Shown: positions 8,749 through 16,358 of the stretch, in pieces
Position numbering within the stretch: position 1 is the first letter of the stretch
Layout of the letters: each line of letters starts with the position of its first letter
From: Leptospira fletcheri
GTDB lineage: Bacteria; Spirochaetota; Leptospiria; Leptospirales; Leptospiraceae
Direction of reading: 5' to 3'
Assembly (NCBI RefSeq): GCF_004769195.1
Contig: NZ_RQET01000001.1
Span: forward strand, 124,001-188,000
Length of the DNA: 64,000 nt
Notes under the pieces: model-generated
The model's input: the letters and a program-made list of their open reading frames with translations, nothing else
Told to the model about the DNA's origin: nothing
Database searches by the model: none
Program-made: the position numbers and the translations under genes

Positions 8749-9731
8749 TTCCGCACCTTAGCTATAAGATTAGCGACTTTCCAAAAAGCTCCGGTTTCTT
8801 CCGGAACTCTTCGAAGGGTATATTCGTATTCATAACGGACAGGGATCTTGTTCAACCTTCGTTCCACCGCAACTTTGACCTTGGAGAGATTCGGATTGAT
8901 CTTTTCCACTCCGAGGATCTTATAATATTGTAGCATGCCCGCTCGGTTTTCCATCAAGAATTTACGGAACTCTTCCAGGATGAAGTCCTTTTCCGATTCT
9001 TCCGACTGAGCCCATTCCCTGGAAAAACGATCATACGCTTGCACGTATTCGGGAAAATCGATCCATTTGAAGTGAAGCTTCCAGTTTCCTTTCTTTTCCG
9101 CACCCAGGAACAAATGGATCACCTCCTCCGGTTCCATTCCGTCGGATACCGGATCTTGGTACGGGATTCCGGGTAGAACCCAATCTTTCCTTCTTTCCTC
9201 GATGGAAAAATACGGATGATTCTCCGATCGGATGAAATGATCCCGGTATTCGGAAATATTAGGATAGAAATATGCAGTGATGAAATATTTTCTTCCGGTC
9301 TCCAGTTGGTACAGTCTGTCCAGACGTATCTCTTTGGAGAAAGTTTCGTCCTTATGGAGGATGATCTCCTTTACTTCGTCTCCGACCAGATTTTCGACCT
9401 TGTTCCTTCTTTTAAGGATCGGATCTTCCGAAATTTCCTCTTCCTGCCTGGAAACGGTCCGACCGTCCTCGTCCCTTACGATTACCTGAAAGGAACGAAG
9501 GTCTTTTCCGTACGGAAAGATCCTCAGTACTTCGTTGCCTGTGTTCCGAACGGAAACATGAACCTTGACCGGCTCGTTTTCCCGGTATTGTATTTTAGGT
9601 AATTTTAAATCTACGATTCCTTGCTGGCGCAGATAATTTTCGGAGACCTCTCCCCTTGCGTCCCTTTTCGGGAAGGCAAACGTCGATTGTGCAAGAAAAA
9701 GCAGTAATGTTCCGATTAGCCAGAGCTTCAT
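8745..9731 (-). CDS. Hypothetical secreted protein coupled to fliM
   Basis: Predicted periplasmic or outer-membrane-associated protein of 328 residues with a cleavable signal peptide (MKLWLIGTLLLFLAQSTFA). Residues about 30-150 have alternating hydrophobic positions and resemble a beta-sandwich (VKVHVSVRNTGNEVLRIFPYG), like domains that measure or modify extracytoplasmic partners. The C-terminal 130 residues are mixed alpha/beta and unassigned. I chose the ATG at 9731; a TTG at 9740 is in frame. Its stop overlaps fliM. A 9-bp inverted repeat covers the Shine-Dalgarno region. Coupling suggests, but does not prove, a motility role. Confidence 0.75.
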   Translation of the reverse strand: MKLWLIGTLLLFLAQSTFAFPKRDARGEVSENYLRQQGIVDLKLPKIQYRENEPVKVHVSVRNTGNEVLRIFPYGKDLRSFQVIVRDEDGRTVSRQEEEISEDPILKRRNKVENLVGDEVKEIILHKDETFSKEIRLDRLYQLETGRKYFITAYFYPNISEYRDHFIRSENHPYFSIEERRKDWVLPGIPYQDPVSDGMEPEEVIHLFLGAEKKGNWKLHFKWIDFPEYVQAYDRFSREWAQSEESEKDFILEEFRKFLMENRAGMLQYYKILGVEKINPNLSKVKVAVERRLNKIPVRYEYEYTLRRVPEETGAFWKVANLIAKVRK

Positions 9732-9741
9732 TCCGTTCAAC

Positions 9742-9799
9742 CTAGGTTTTCAAGAGAACCCGAAAAGGAATCGGACAAAAAGTTCGGTCCAAAACCTAG
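9742..9799 (-). promoter_or_regulatory. Inverted repeat overlapping a Shine-Dalgarno region
   Basis: On the minus strand CTAGGTTTT (9799-9791) can pair perfectly with AAAACCTAG (9750-9742). The enclosed loop contains a smaller GGAC/GTCC stem directly beside the outer arm. The downstream arm includes the AGG that would serve the start at 9731. It may be an mRNA structure that limits translation of the secreted protein and, by coupling, fliM. Confidence 0.4.
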
Positions 9800-9891
9800 A
9801 GTTCTCCTAGTTCTTTCGGCAGAAACCTGCAAAAACTCCGGAAAAATACGAGGATTTGGAGGAAATTACGTCTCGAAACGGCGGAACAATA

Positions 9892-10500
9892 TCAAGTCCC
9901 CGCGTCTTCGATGATAAAATCTGCGATACGATTCAGGCGCTTTAATGTGGGCTGCAATTTTCCGTATTCCTGGTAGCAATCCCGCATTTTATCCAATAAG
10001 GGGTAAATCAAACCTGCGGTCTTTGGGGAAATGTACAGACTGAAAATATTCGCTTCGGAAAGTTTCTCGGCGGAATCCAGACTTTCGAAAAAACGGTTCA
10101 ACTCTTTGATCAAGGATTCGTCGACTAAATCGTTTCTTTCGAAGATTCCTTCGGCTTTCAGAATATAATCCATTAAGGTTTGCTTTAACTTGACCTCGTC
10201 CTCGGTTGGACGACGCTTTCCGGTTGTCATAGCGTTGACCTTACTGTATTTGGCCATGGATTCTTCGTAGACTTGGTTTAGGGATTGTCTGGTCTTTTGG
10301 GCAGCACGAAAGAATTTAGCGATCGTCACGAAGTCGACAGGGACATCCTCTCTCGCCTTCGTTTCCTTGACGACGGTCACCTCTTCCTTTTCCCCTAGCG
10401 AAATTTCCGCGAGTGCTTCCAGCACTTTCGCAGTTCCTCTAGAATTGCTTATTTCCTTAGCGAGCAGGAAATAGATTTTTTTTTCCCCGTCGGAACTCAT
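9892..10500 (-). CDS. Hypothetical cytoplasmic protein
   Basis: 202 residues, no signal peptide or membrane segment, charged and predicted mainly helical (for example DFVTIAKFFRAAQKTRQSLNQVYEE). I do not recognise a family. The ATG overlaps the stop of the cyclophilin gene by 4 nt, so it belongs to the haem protein-argH-cyclophilin run upstream. The next gene downstream starts after 160 nt. Function unknown. Confidence 0.75.
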   Translation of the reverse strand: MSSDGEKKIYFLLAKEISNSRGTAKVLEALAEISLGEKEEVTVVKETKAREDVPVDFVTIAKFFRAAQKTRQSLNQVYEESMAKYSKVNAMTTGKRRPTEDEVKLKQTLMDYILKAEGIFERNDLVDESLIKELNRFFESLDSAEKLSEANIFSLYISPKTAGLIYPLLDKMRDCYQEYGKLQPTLKRLNRIADFIIEDAGT

Positions 10501-11369
10501 GGAGCGGGACTTCTCCGATCCACTACGAGTATTTTGCGGATCGAGGATTTGGAATTTCCGGAAGCCACGATACGATCCGCGACTTCACCACCGCGAACAA
10601 GCTGACCAAAAACGGTATGCAAACCGTCCAAATGAGGGGTATCCACCAGATTGATGAAAAACTGGGAGCCGTTCGTATTCGGACCGGCATTCGCCATTGC
10701 GAGAGCTCCTTTTATCGCACGGTGACTGTTTAGAACTTCGTTGTATCGATATCCCAGGCGATACAGGATTTCCATCACCGACAATCCCTTGGCCTGCTCC
10801 AGGTTCTTTTCGAATTCCTCTTTTTTGTCTTCGAATTCCCTCATGCTCTTGATTCCCATTTCCTGGACGACTACCCTTTGCAGTTGTCCTGTATAATAAG
10901 GAAGCTGTCCTACCCTCAGCTTATCCATGCCCAAAGATTTTGCGTTGATTTCATCCTCGAATCTGTATCCGGGTCCTCCGGTACCATCTCCGTTCGGACA
11001 GCCTCCCTGAATCATGAAATTTTCGATGACACGATGAAATGTCAGACCGTCGTAAAAAGGTTTCTTTTGCTTTTGTCCGTTGCGTGCGGTGAATTCCTTT
11101 TCTCCTTGGGCAAGATCGATGAAGTTCTGCACCGTTTTAGGGGCATCCTTATCGAACAATTCCAAAACCATATCTCCTTGTGTCGTTTGGATGACCGTAT
11201 AGAGAGCCGGTTTATCAGGCAATCCCAGATAATTCTGGTCCATACGGTGAACCACGACGGGAACTTGTGTGTAAGGTTCCGGACGGTATTTTTGCTCCGA
11301 ATAGGGATTATTTTTGCATTCGATCGAAATGCCGATCAAGCAGATTAATAAGAAAAAGGTGCGATTCAT
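10497..11369 (-). CDS. Cyclophilin-type peptidyl-prolyl isomerase, lipoprotein
   Basis: Predicted exported prolyl isomerase of 290 residues that would help fold envelope proteins. The signal peptide ends at Cys18 (LIGISIEC), suggesting lipidation with a relaxed lipobox. The cyclophilin fold is clear: FYDGLTFHRVIENFMIQGG (105-123, catalytic Arg113) and MANAGPNTNGSQFFI (225-239). About 70 residues, rich in Gln, Glu and Lys (roughly 145-217), are inserted between FEDEIN and KGALAMANAG, where typical bacterial cyclophilins have a short loop. It overlaps argH and the 202-residue gene by 4 nt each. Confidence 0.88.
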   Translation of the reverse strand: MNRTFFLLICLIGISIECKNNPYSEQKYRPEPYTQVPVVVHRMDQNYLGLPDKPALYTVIQTTQGDMVLELFDKDAPKTVQNFIDLAQGEKEFTARNGQKQKKPFYDGLTFHRVIENFMIQGGCPNGDGTGGPGYRFEDEINAKSLGMDKLRVGQLPYYTGQLQRVVVQEMGIKSMREFEDKKEEFEKNLEQAKGLSVMEILYRLGYRYNEVLNSHRAIKGALAMANAGPNTNGSQFFINLVDTPHLDGLHTVFGQLVRGGEVADRIVASGNSKSSIRKILVVDRRSPAP

Positions 11370-12787
11370 TCTTTCGTCCTAGAAGAGGTTTTTAAAGATT
11401 CCGACGCGATTTTCAATTGTTCGATCTGTCTGGCCTTAGCCGTTCCTCCGAAACTGTTCTTTTTATCCGCTGATAGTTCCAATGAGACGGCCCGATCATA
11501 TTCCTTTCCCGTAAAGAAAGGGGAAATCGCGGATCGGGCTTCTTCGGAGATCGTAAAAAGGGTTTCTCCTTTTTCCCCGCATTCCGAGACCAATCTGCCG
11601 ACCAACTCGTGCGCCGTTCGGAACGGAACCCCTTTTTCTCCCACCAAAAAATCCGCTAGATCTGTTGCGGTTGCGAAACCCTCTTTCAAGGAACGTTCTC
11701 CTCGGGAAGGGCGAAATTCGAGTTCTCGAATCATCTCTTCCAATCCCTCCAAACTGATCAAAAGGGTTTCCACACAATCGAAGAGCGCCAACTTATCTTC
11801 CTGCAAATCACGATTGTAAGTGAGGGGAAGCCCTTTCAGGAGGACCGCCATGTGATTCAGATTGCCGATCGTACGAGCCGCCTTTCCTCGGATCAATTCC
11901 GCTATGTCGGGATTTTTTTTCTGGGGCATGATGGAAGAACCCGTAGTAAGTCCGTCCGGCAATCTCACCAGACCGAATTCCTGCGAGGAATACAGAATCA
12001 GATCCTCGCAAAGCCTGGAGGCATGGATCATGCACTGCGTTCCTGCAAAAAGGAATTGGAGGAGATGGTCTCTGCCGCTGACGGCATCCATACTATTCGG
12101 GGAAATCCTGGGAATCCCCAACTCGGAAGCAAGGAACTCCCGATCGCTGGAATAATTGACTCCTGCCATCGCACCTGAGCCCAACACTAGCTCGTCATTG
12201 GTGGAAGCCGCGAATTCGAAAAAATCCCTGTCACGGGTAAACATCCAAAAATAGGCCAATAAAAAATGAGACGCCCGGACCGGCTGGGCCACTTGCAAAT
12301 GCGTGTATCCCGGAATGATAGTATCGATATTCCGTTCCGCCTGAAGATACAAGGACTCTCGCAAGGAATCCAATCGGTCCAAAACTTCCAGGATCCGATT
12401 TCGGATGTACAATCGAACGTCTTGCGCCACCTGATCGTTGCGGGAACGACCGGTATGCAGTTTCTTTCCCACCTCGCCTTCCAATTCGGTCAAACGGGCT
12501 TCCACATGCATGTGAATGTCCTCCAACTCGGAACGAAAGACGAAGTCGCCGGAATCGATTTCGGATTCGATCGTATTTAAACCTTTCAGGATCTTTTGCA
12601 ATTCTTCCTGGTTCAAAATTCCGATTTTATGAAGCATCCTCGCGTGAGCGCGACTGCCTTCCAAATCCTCTCTGTACAATTTTCGGTCAAAAGAAATGGA
12701 CTCGCCTATCCTTTCCAGAATGGACGCAGCCTCTCCCTTAAACCTTCCCCCCCAGAGTTTCCCTTTTTGATTTTTCTTTTCTGACAC
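11366..12787 (-). CDS. argH: Argininosuccinate lyase
   Basis: Splits argininosuccinate into arginine and fumarate, the last step of arginine synthesis; cytoplasmic tetramer. The 473-residue length is normal. The fumarase/aspartase-superfamily signature GSSIMPQKKNPDIAE is intact and includes the catalytic Ser loop. KLWGGRF near the N-terminus and TGRSRNDQV are typical ArgH motifs. It follows a small haem-binding protein gene by 9 nt and overlaps the cyclophilin gene by 4 nt. No other arg gene lies nearby. Confidence 0.97.
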   Translation of the reverse strand: MSEKKNQKGKLWGGRFKGEAASILERIGESISFDRKLYREDLEGSRAHARMLHKIGILNQEELQKILKGLNTIESEIDSGDFVFRSELEDIHMHVEARLTELEGEVGKKLHTGRSRNDQVAQDVRLYIRNRILEVLDRLDSLRESLYLQAERNIDTIIPGYTHLQVAQPVRASHFLLAYFWMFTRDRDFFEFAASTNDELVLGSGAMAGVNYSSDREFLASELGIPRISPNSMDAVSGRDHLLQFLFAGTQCMIHASRLCEDLILYSSQEFGLVRLPDGLTTGSSIMPQKKNPDIAELIRGKAARTIGNLNHMAVLLKGLPLTYNRDLQEDKLALFDCVETLLISLEGLEEMIRELEFRPSRGERSLKEGFATATDLADFLVGEKGVPFRTAHELVGRLVSECGEKGETLFTISEEARSAISPFFTGKEYDRAVSLELSADKKNSFGGTAKARQIEQLKIASESLKTSSRTKE

Positions 12788-12796
12788 GGATCGATC

Positions 12797-13231
12797 TCAC
12801 TTTTCGGAGTAAGACTGTAACCAGTCTTTCAATGTCTCCAGTTCTTCCTTGTCCAGCTTTGCTTCCGAATGCAAAAGAACGTATTCTTTAGGAGGCATTT
12901 CCCCGTCTTCTATTTCTTCCAGAATCTTTTCCGCCGAATCCGCCTGCTCACTCCGTTTCATCCCCTCCCAGTCGGAAAAGTTCAATTCTTCCTTTCCTTC
13001 CTGCACATGTCGGATCAGATAGAGGGAAACCGGAAAAATTCGAGAATACCAGGGCCATTTGACCAGATCCGAATGGCAGTCGTAACAGGCTTTACGAAAA
13101 ATCTTTTTGACGCTTTCTTCCGATTGGATTTCCTTAGCATTCTTCCCCGAAGGAAATTGCAACGGGATGAACTGCAATCCTGCAAACAGGACAAGGGATC
13201 CGATTCCTACGCGAATCAAGATTCTTTTCAT
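12797..13231 (-). CDS. Haem-binding domain protein (small cytochrome c)
   Basis: 144-residue membrane-anchored periplasmic protein. An N-terminal hydrophobic segment (about 6-25) is followed by the haem attachment motif C49-Y-D-C52-H53, then WPWYSRIFPVS and DGEMPPKEY, which together mark the haem-binding (Haem_bd, PF14376-type) family; Met112 is a possible axial ligand. Likely an electron-transfer or redox-sensing cytochrome. It is the first gene of a minus-strand run into argH, diverging from the NfeD gene. The partner is not evident. Confidence 0.85.
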   Translation of the reverse strand: MKRILIRVGIGSLVLFAGLQFIPLQFPSGKNAKEIQSEESVKKIFRKACYDCHSDLVKWPWYSRIFPVSLYLIRHVQEGKEELNFSDWEGMKRSEQADSAEKILEEIEDGEMPPKEYVLLHSEAKLDKEELETLKDWLQSYSEK

Positions 13232-13302
13232 GGGTTTCCTGCTACCGTAGTGAAGGGAAGGGATTTTGGAAATAGAATTTTAACGTTTCCACGGACCAAA
13301 TC

Positions 13303-13776
13303 ATGGACTTTCTACAGAACGGTATCGGAAATTCGACTCTCTGGATTATAGCGGGAATAACGCTGATGATCGGCGAGTTATTCATTCCGGGAACCTTCGT
13401 GGTGTTTTTAGGAATCTCGGCGGTCCTGGTCGGAATTCTTTCCTATTTTTTGGATTGGAACATCTGGATCCAATTCGCACTCTGGGCGACGCTTTCCGGA
13501 ATTTTGATCCTGATCGGAGGCGCTACCCTTAGAAAGTTCTTTCCTTCCAGAACCGAAAAATCCCCTCTCTCTCCGGAAGAAGGTCCCGGCAGAATCGTTT
13601 CCGTCACAAAAGACGTTTTGGTGGAAAGAAAAGGTGGAAGAATTTTGTTCCAAGGAACAGAATGGGACGCCATAAGCAAAACCAGGCGCATCCCTTCCGG
13701 TAGGAAAGCGGAAATCATCGAGCGAGAAAACCTAACGTTTATCGTGAAACCCGTGGAATTTCCGGAAGAAACATAA
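13303..13776 (+). CDS. NfeD-family membrane protein
   Basis: 157 residues with two to three hydrophobic segments (13-33, 36-51, 55-75) followed by a soluble OB-like domain (about 90-150), the layout of short NfeD proteins. NfeD proteins pair with SPFH/band-7 proteins in membrane microdomains, and here two SPFH genes follow at 39 and 8 nt, so the three probably form one operon and complex. No protease domain is fused. The ATG is the first after the divergent promoter region. Confidence 0.85.
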   Translation: MDFLQNGIGNSTLWIIAGITLMIGELFIPGTFVVFLGISAVLVGILSYFLDWNIWIQFALWATLSGILILIGGATLRKFFPSRTEKSPLSPEEGPGRIVSVTKDVLVERKGGRILFQGTEWDAISKTRRIPSGRKAEIIERENLTFIVKPVEFPEET

Positions 13777-13815
13777 AGACTCAATCCATAAAAATACAGG
13801 AGGTCGGAAAACGAA

Positions 13816-14742
13816 ATGTTTTACTTTACCTTATTTGTCATCGCTGCGATCTACTTAGTCCGAAAGACTTTCATTATCGTCCCTCAAAACTATAGTTTTT
13901 TGGTCGAGAGATTGGGAGTATTTCGGGGGGCGCTACCTGCCGGACTCCATTTTTTGATACCGCTCATCGACCAGGTCCGGTACCGACAAAATCAGAAAGA
14001 GATCGCGATGGAGATTCCCCCGCAAACCTGCATCACCAAGGATAACGTATCCATTCTGGTGGACGGAATCCTGTATCTCAGAGTCGTGGACCCTTATAAA
14101 GCCTCGTACGAGATCGAAAATTTCAGAAGCGCAACGGTGCAATTGGCACAAACCACCTTACGTTCGGAAATCGGAAAATTGGTTCTGGATCATACCTTTT
14201 CCGAGAGAGACGATATCAACTCTCACGTAGTCCGGTCTCTGGACGAGGCGACCGACCCTTGGGGAATCAAAGTGACCCGTTATGAGATTAAAAATATTTC
14301 TCCTCCTAAGGAAATCCTGCATGAAATGGAAGAGCAGGTAAAGGCCGAACGAGTCAAGCGGGCCGAAATCACCATCTCCGAAGGGGAAAAAATCGCTCGG
14401 ATCAACCGTTCTATGGGAGAAAGACAGGAAGCCATCAATCTTTCGGAAGGGGAAAAAACCAGAAAGGTAAATGAGGCGGAAGGCAAGGCAAAGGAGATCG
14501 AACTGATCGCCACTGCCAAAGCCAAGGGAATTCAAATGATTTCGGACGCGGCCGGCCAAAAAGGAGGCGAGGAAGCGATCCATCTCCAAATCACGGAAGA
14601 TTATCTTGCGGGGTTGGGAGAAGTGTTCGAAAAGTCGAAGACAACCGTTCTTCCGCTCGAGGTAGCCGGAATCACCGGCTTTTTCGAAGGGATTTCCAAA
14701 GTAACGAACCAATTGCCGAAGACTGGCAGCACGAAGGGGTAA
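13816..14742 (+). CDS. SPFH/band 7 (stomatin-like) protein 1
   Basis: 308-residue membrane-associated scaffold protein. A short N-terminal hydrophobic segment (1-20) is followed by the SPFH domain: VPQNYSFLVERLGVFRGALPAGLHFLIP, then PPQTCITKDNVSILVDGILYLRVVDP. The C-terminal third is a coiled coil with repeated EGEK units (ISEGEKIA, LSEGEKTR), as in stomatin-like SPFH proteins. AGGAGG precedes the ATG. It is closely related to the next gene, a tandem duplication with conserved motif spacing. Probably organises membrane domains together with the adjacent NfeD protein. Confidence 0.9.
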   Translation: MFYFTLFVIAAIYLVRKTFIIVPQNYSFLVERLGVFRGALPAGLHFLIPLIDQVRYRQNQKEIAMEIPPQTCITKDNVSILVDGILYLRVVDPYKASYEIENFRSATVQLAQTTLRSEIGKLVLDHTFSERDDINSHVVRSLDEATDPWGIKVTRYEIKNISPPKEILHEMEEQVKAERVKRAEITISEGEKIARINRSMGERQEAINLSEGEKTRKVNEAEGKAKEIELIATAKAKGIQMISDAAGQKGGEEAIHLQITEDYLAGLGEVFEKSKTTVLPLEVAGITGFFEGISKVTNQLPKTGSTKG

Positions 14743-14750
14743 TTCGAAAC

Positions 14751-15680
14751 ATGGAAGACATTCTGAAAATATTCACCGGAATTTTCTGGTTTGCGTTCAC
14801 TCTCTACCTCGCGTATAAGATTTATCGTTCCATCCGCATCGTTTCGGCCCAGGAATGCATCATCGTGGAACGATTGGGAAGATACAACCGAACCCTTCAT
14901 GCCGGATTCCACCTCTTGGTTCCATTCATCGACGAGGATTCCTATTATCATACCTTAAAAGAGCAGGCGATAGACGTTCCACCCCAGACTTGCATCACGA
15001 AGGACAACGTAAAGGTGGAAATGGACGGAATCCTGTATTTGCGGGTATTGGATCCTCAAAAGGCCAGTTACGGAATCGACGACTATCAATTTGCCGTCAC
15101 CCAGCTGGTGCAGACCACCATGCGTGCCATTATCGGTACCATGGACATGGACACGACCTTCGAAACCAGGGAAGTGATCAACAGCAAGATTCTGGAAGTG
15201 CTGGACCAGGCAGGAGAACCTTGGGGAGTTCGAGTCAATCGGTATGAAATCGTGAATATCACTCCTCCCAAATCCGTCATCGAAGCGATGGAAAGGGAAA
15301 AGAAAGCGCAGATCTCCAAAAAAGCGCAGATCTCCCTTTCGGAAGGAGACAGGGATTCCAGGATCAACCGTTCTTTGGGAGTGAAGGAAGAGGCGATCAA
15401 CAAATCGGAAGGGGAAAAACAAAAGAGGATCAACGAAGCGGAAGGTGCCGCCAAGGAGATAGAATCCATTACGACTGCGACGGCAAAAGGAATTTCCTTA
15501 CTCGCCACTTCCATCCAGAACCAAGGTGGAAAGGAAGCCGCACAATTCAGGATCGCTCAACGTTTCATCAAAGAGGTGGAAAAACTCGGCAAAGAAGGAA
15601 CGAATCTAGTCCTGCCTTTGGACCTCTCGAATTTCTCTTCCGTAATGAAGTCTGTACTCGGAAAAGAATCGAAACTTTAA
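14751..15680 (+). CDS. SPFH/band 7 (stomatin-like) protein 2
   Basis: 309 residues, same architecture as the preceding gene: hydrophobic N-terminus, SPFH domain (AQECIIVERLGRYNRTLHAGFHLLVP; PPQTCITKDNVKVEMDGILYLRVLDP), then a coiled coil with SEGD and SEGEK repeats. Two SPFH paralogues in tandem suggest a hetero-oligomer, like HflK/HflC, although no FtsH gene is adjacent. It starts 8 nt after the first paralogue and ends at a strong terminator, closing the NfeD-SPFH-SPFH operon. Confidence 0.9.
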   Translation: MEDILKIFTGIFWFAFTLYLAYKIYRSIRIVSAQECIIVERLGRYNRTLHAGFHLLVPFIDEDSYYHTLKEQAIDVPPQTCITKDNVKVEMDGILYLRVLDPQKASYGIDDYQFAVTQLVQTTMRAIIGTMDMDTTFETREVINSKILEVLDQAGEPWGVRVNRYEIVNITPPKSVIEAMEREKKAQISKKAQISLSEGDRDSRINRSLGVKEEAINKSEGEKQKRINEAEGAAKEIESITTATAKGISLLATSIQNQGGKEAAQFRIAQRFIKEVEKLGKEGTNLVLPLDLSNFSSVMKSVLGKESKL

Positions 15681-15684
15681 ACAG

Positions 15685-15720
15685 AAAACGGAACCGTCCG
15701 ACAGGCGGTTCCGTTTTATC
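15685..15720. terminator. Rho-independent terminator after the SPFH operon
   Basis: AAAACGGAACCG (15685-15696) pairs perfectly with CGGTTCCGTTTT (15706-15717). It lies between the convergent SPFH and fliN genes and, being symmetrical, should serve both. Confidence 0.88.
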
Positions 15721-15749
15721 CGACTCGGGTTTCTCTGTCGGAAACTTCG

Positions 15750-16277
15750 TTACATCATCCTTCGATCCGGATGAACGATCTCTGTGATTCGGATTCCGTA
15801 ATAGTCATCCAGAACGACGAGTTTTCCCTTTCCTACGAGTTTTCCATTCGCGAGAATATCCAGGTCCTCTCCTACCGCATTGTCTAATTCCACGACTGCT
15901 CCCTCGCTGAGAGCCAACACGTCCTTGATGTACATGTTCGTGCGTCCTAATTCCACCGTTAAGGCCACGTTCACATCTAGGAGAAGATTCAAGTTGGCGG
16001 TATTCGAAGAAGAGGAAGCCCGGGAACTAGGTTTGGGAGGTGCCGGAGTGGAAGAAGGCCCTAACGCAGCCGCGATGTCCGCAAAAGAAGGTGCACCTGC
16101 CCCTCCACCGCCACCACCCGTTGATCCGGAAGCGCCGGCATCTCCTCCCAAAAGGGAATCGAGCTCTCCGCTTAGGTTAAAATCGGCAGATCCGCCCTCC
16201 CCGCCTCCGGATGCGCCGCCGCCGCCTCCGGTAAGAAGTGCATCGATATCGTCCTGGGAAAGAGATCCTTCACCCAT
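15750..16277 (-). CDS. fliN: Flagellar motor switch protein FliN
   Basis: C-ring protein of 175 residues. The SpoA domain occupies about 95-170 (NVALTVELGRTNMYIKDVLALSEG ... DLDILANGKLVGKGKLVVLDDYYGIRI). Ahead of it is a long Gly/Ser/Pro-rich linker (16-92). The extreme N-terminus, SLSQDDIDALL, nearly repeats the CheY-binding peptide of FliM, a feature of FliY-type proteins, but no CheC-like domain is present. The ATG at 16277 is preceded by TTGGAGG. The gene diverges from the AAA ATPase gene (81 bp) and converges on the SPFH operon. Confidence 0.93.
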   Translation of the reverse strand: MGEGSLSQDDIDALLTGGGGGASGGGEGGSADFNLSGELDSLLGGDAGASGSTGGGGGGAGAPSFADIAAALGPSSTPAPPKPSSRASSSSNTANLNLLLDVNVALTVELGRTNMYIKDVLALSEGAVVELDNAVGEDLDILANGKLVGKGKLVVLDDYYGIRITEIVHPDRRMM

Positions 16278-16358
16278 AAGGGGTTGCCTCCAAGGGGGTT
16301 TTCTATTTTCTTCGACAGTACCGAAGGATATTACAAGAGAAATTCTTCCGGAGAAACC

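Noticed and set aside
16100..16260. Repeats in the 5' part of fliN as a tandem-repeat element
   Set aside because: They are GGN/Pro-rich codons for a flexible Gly/Ser linker of FliN, not a separate DNA repeat.
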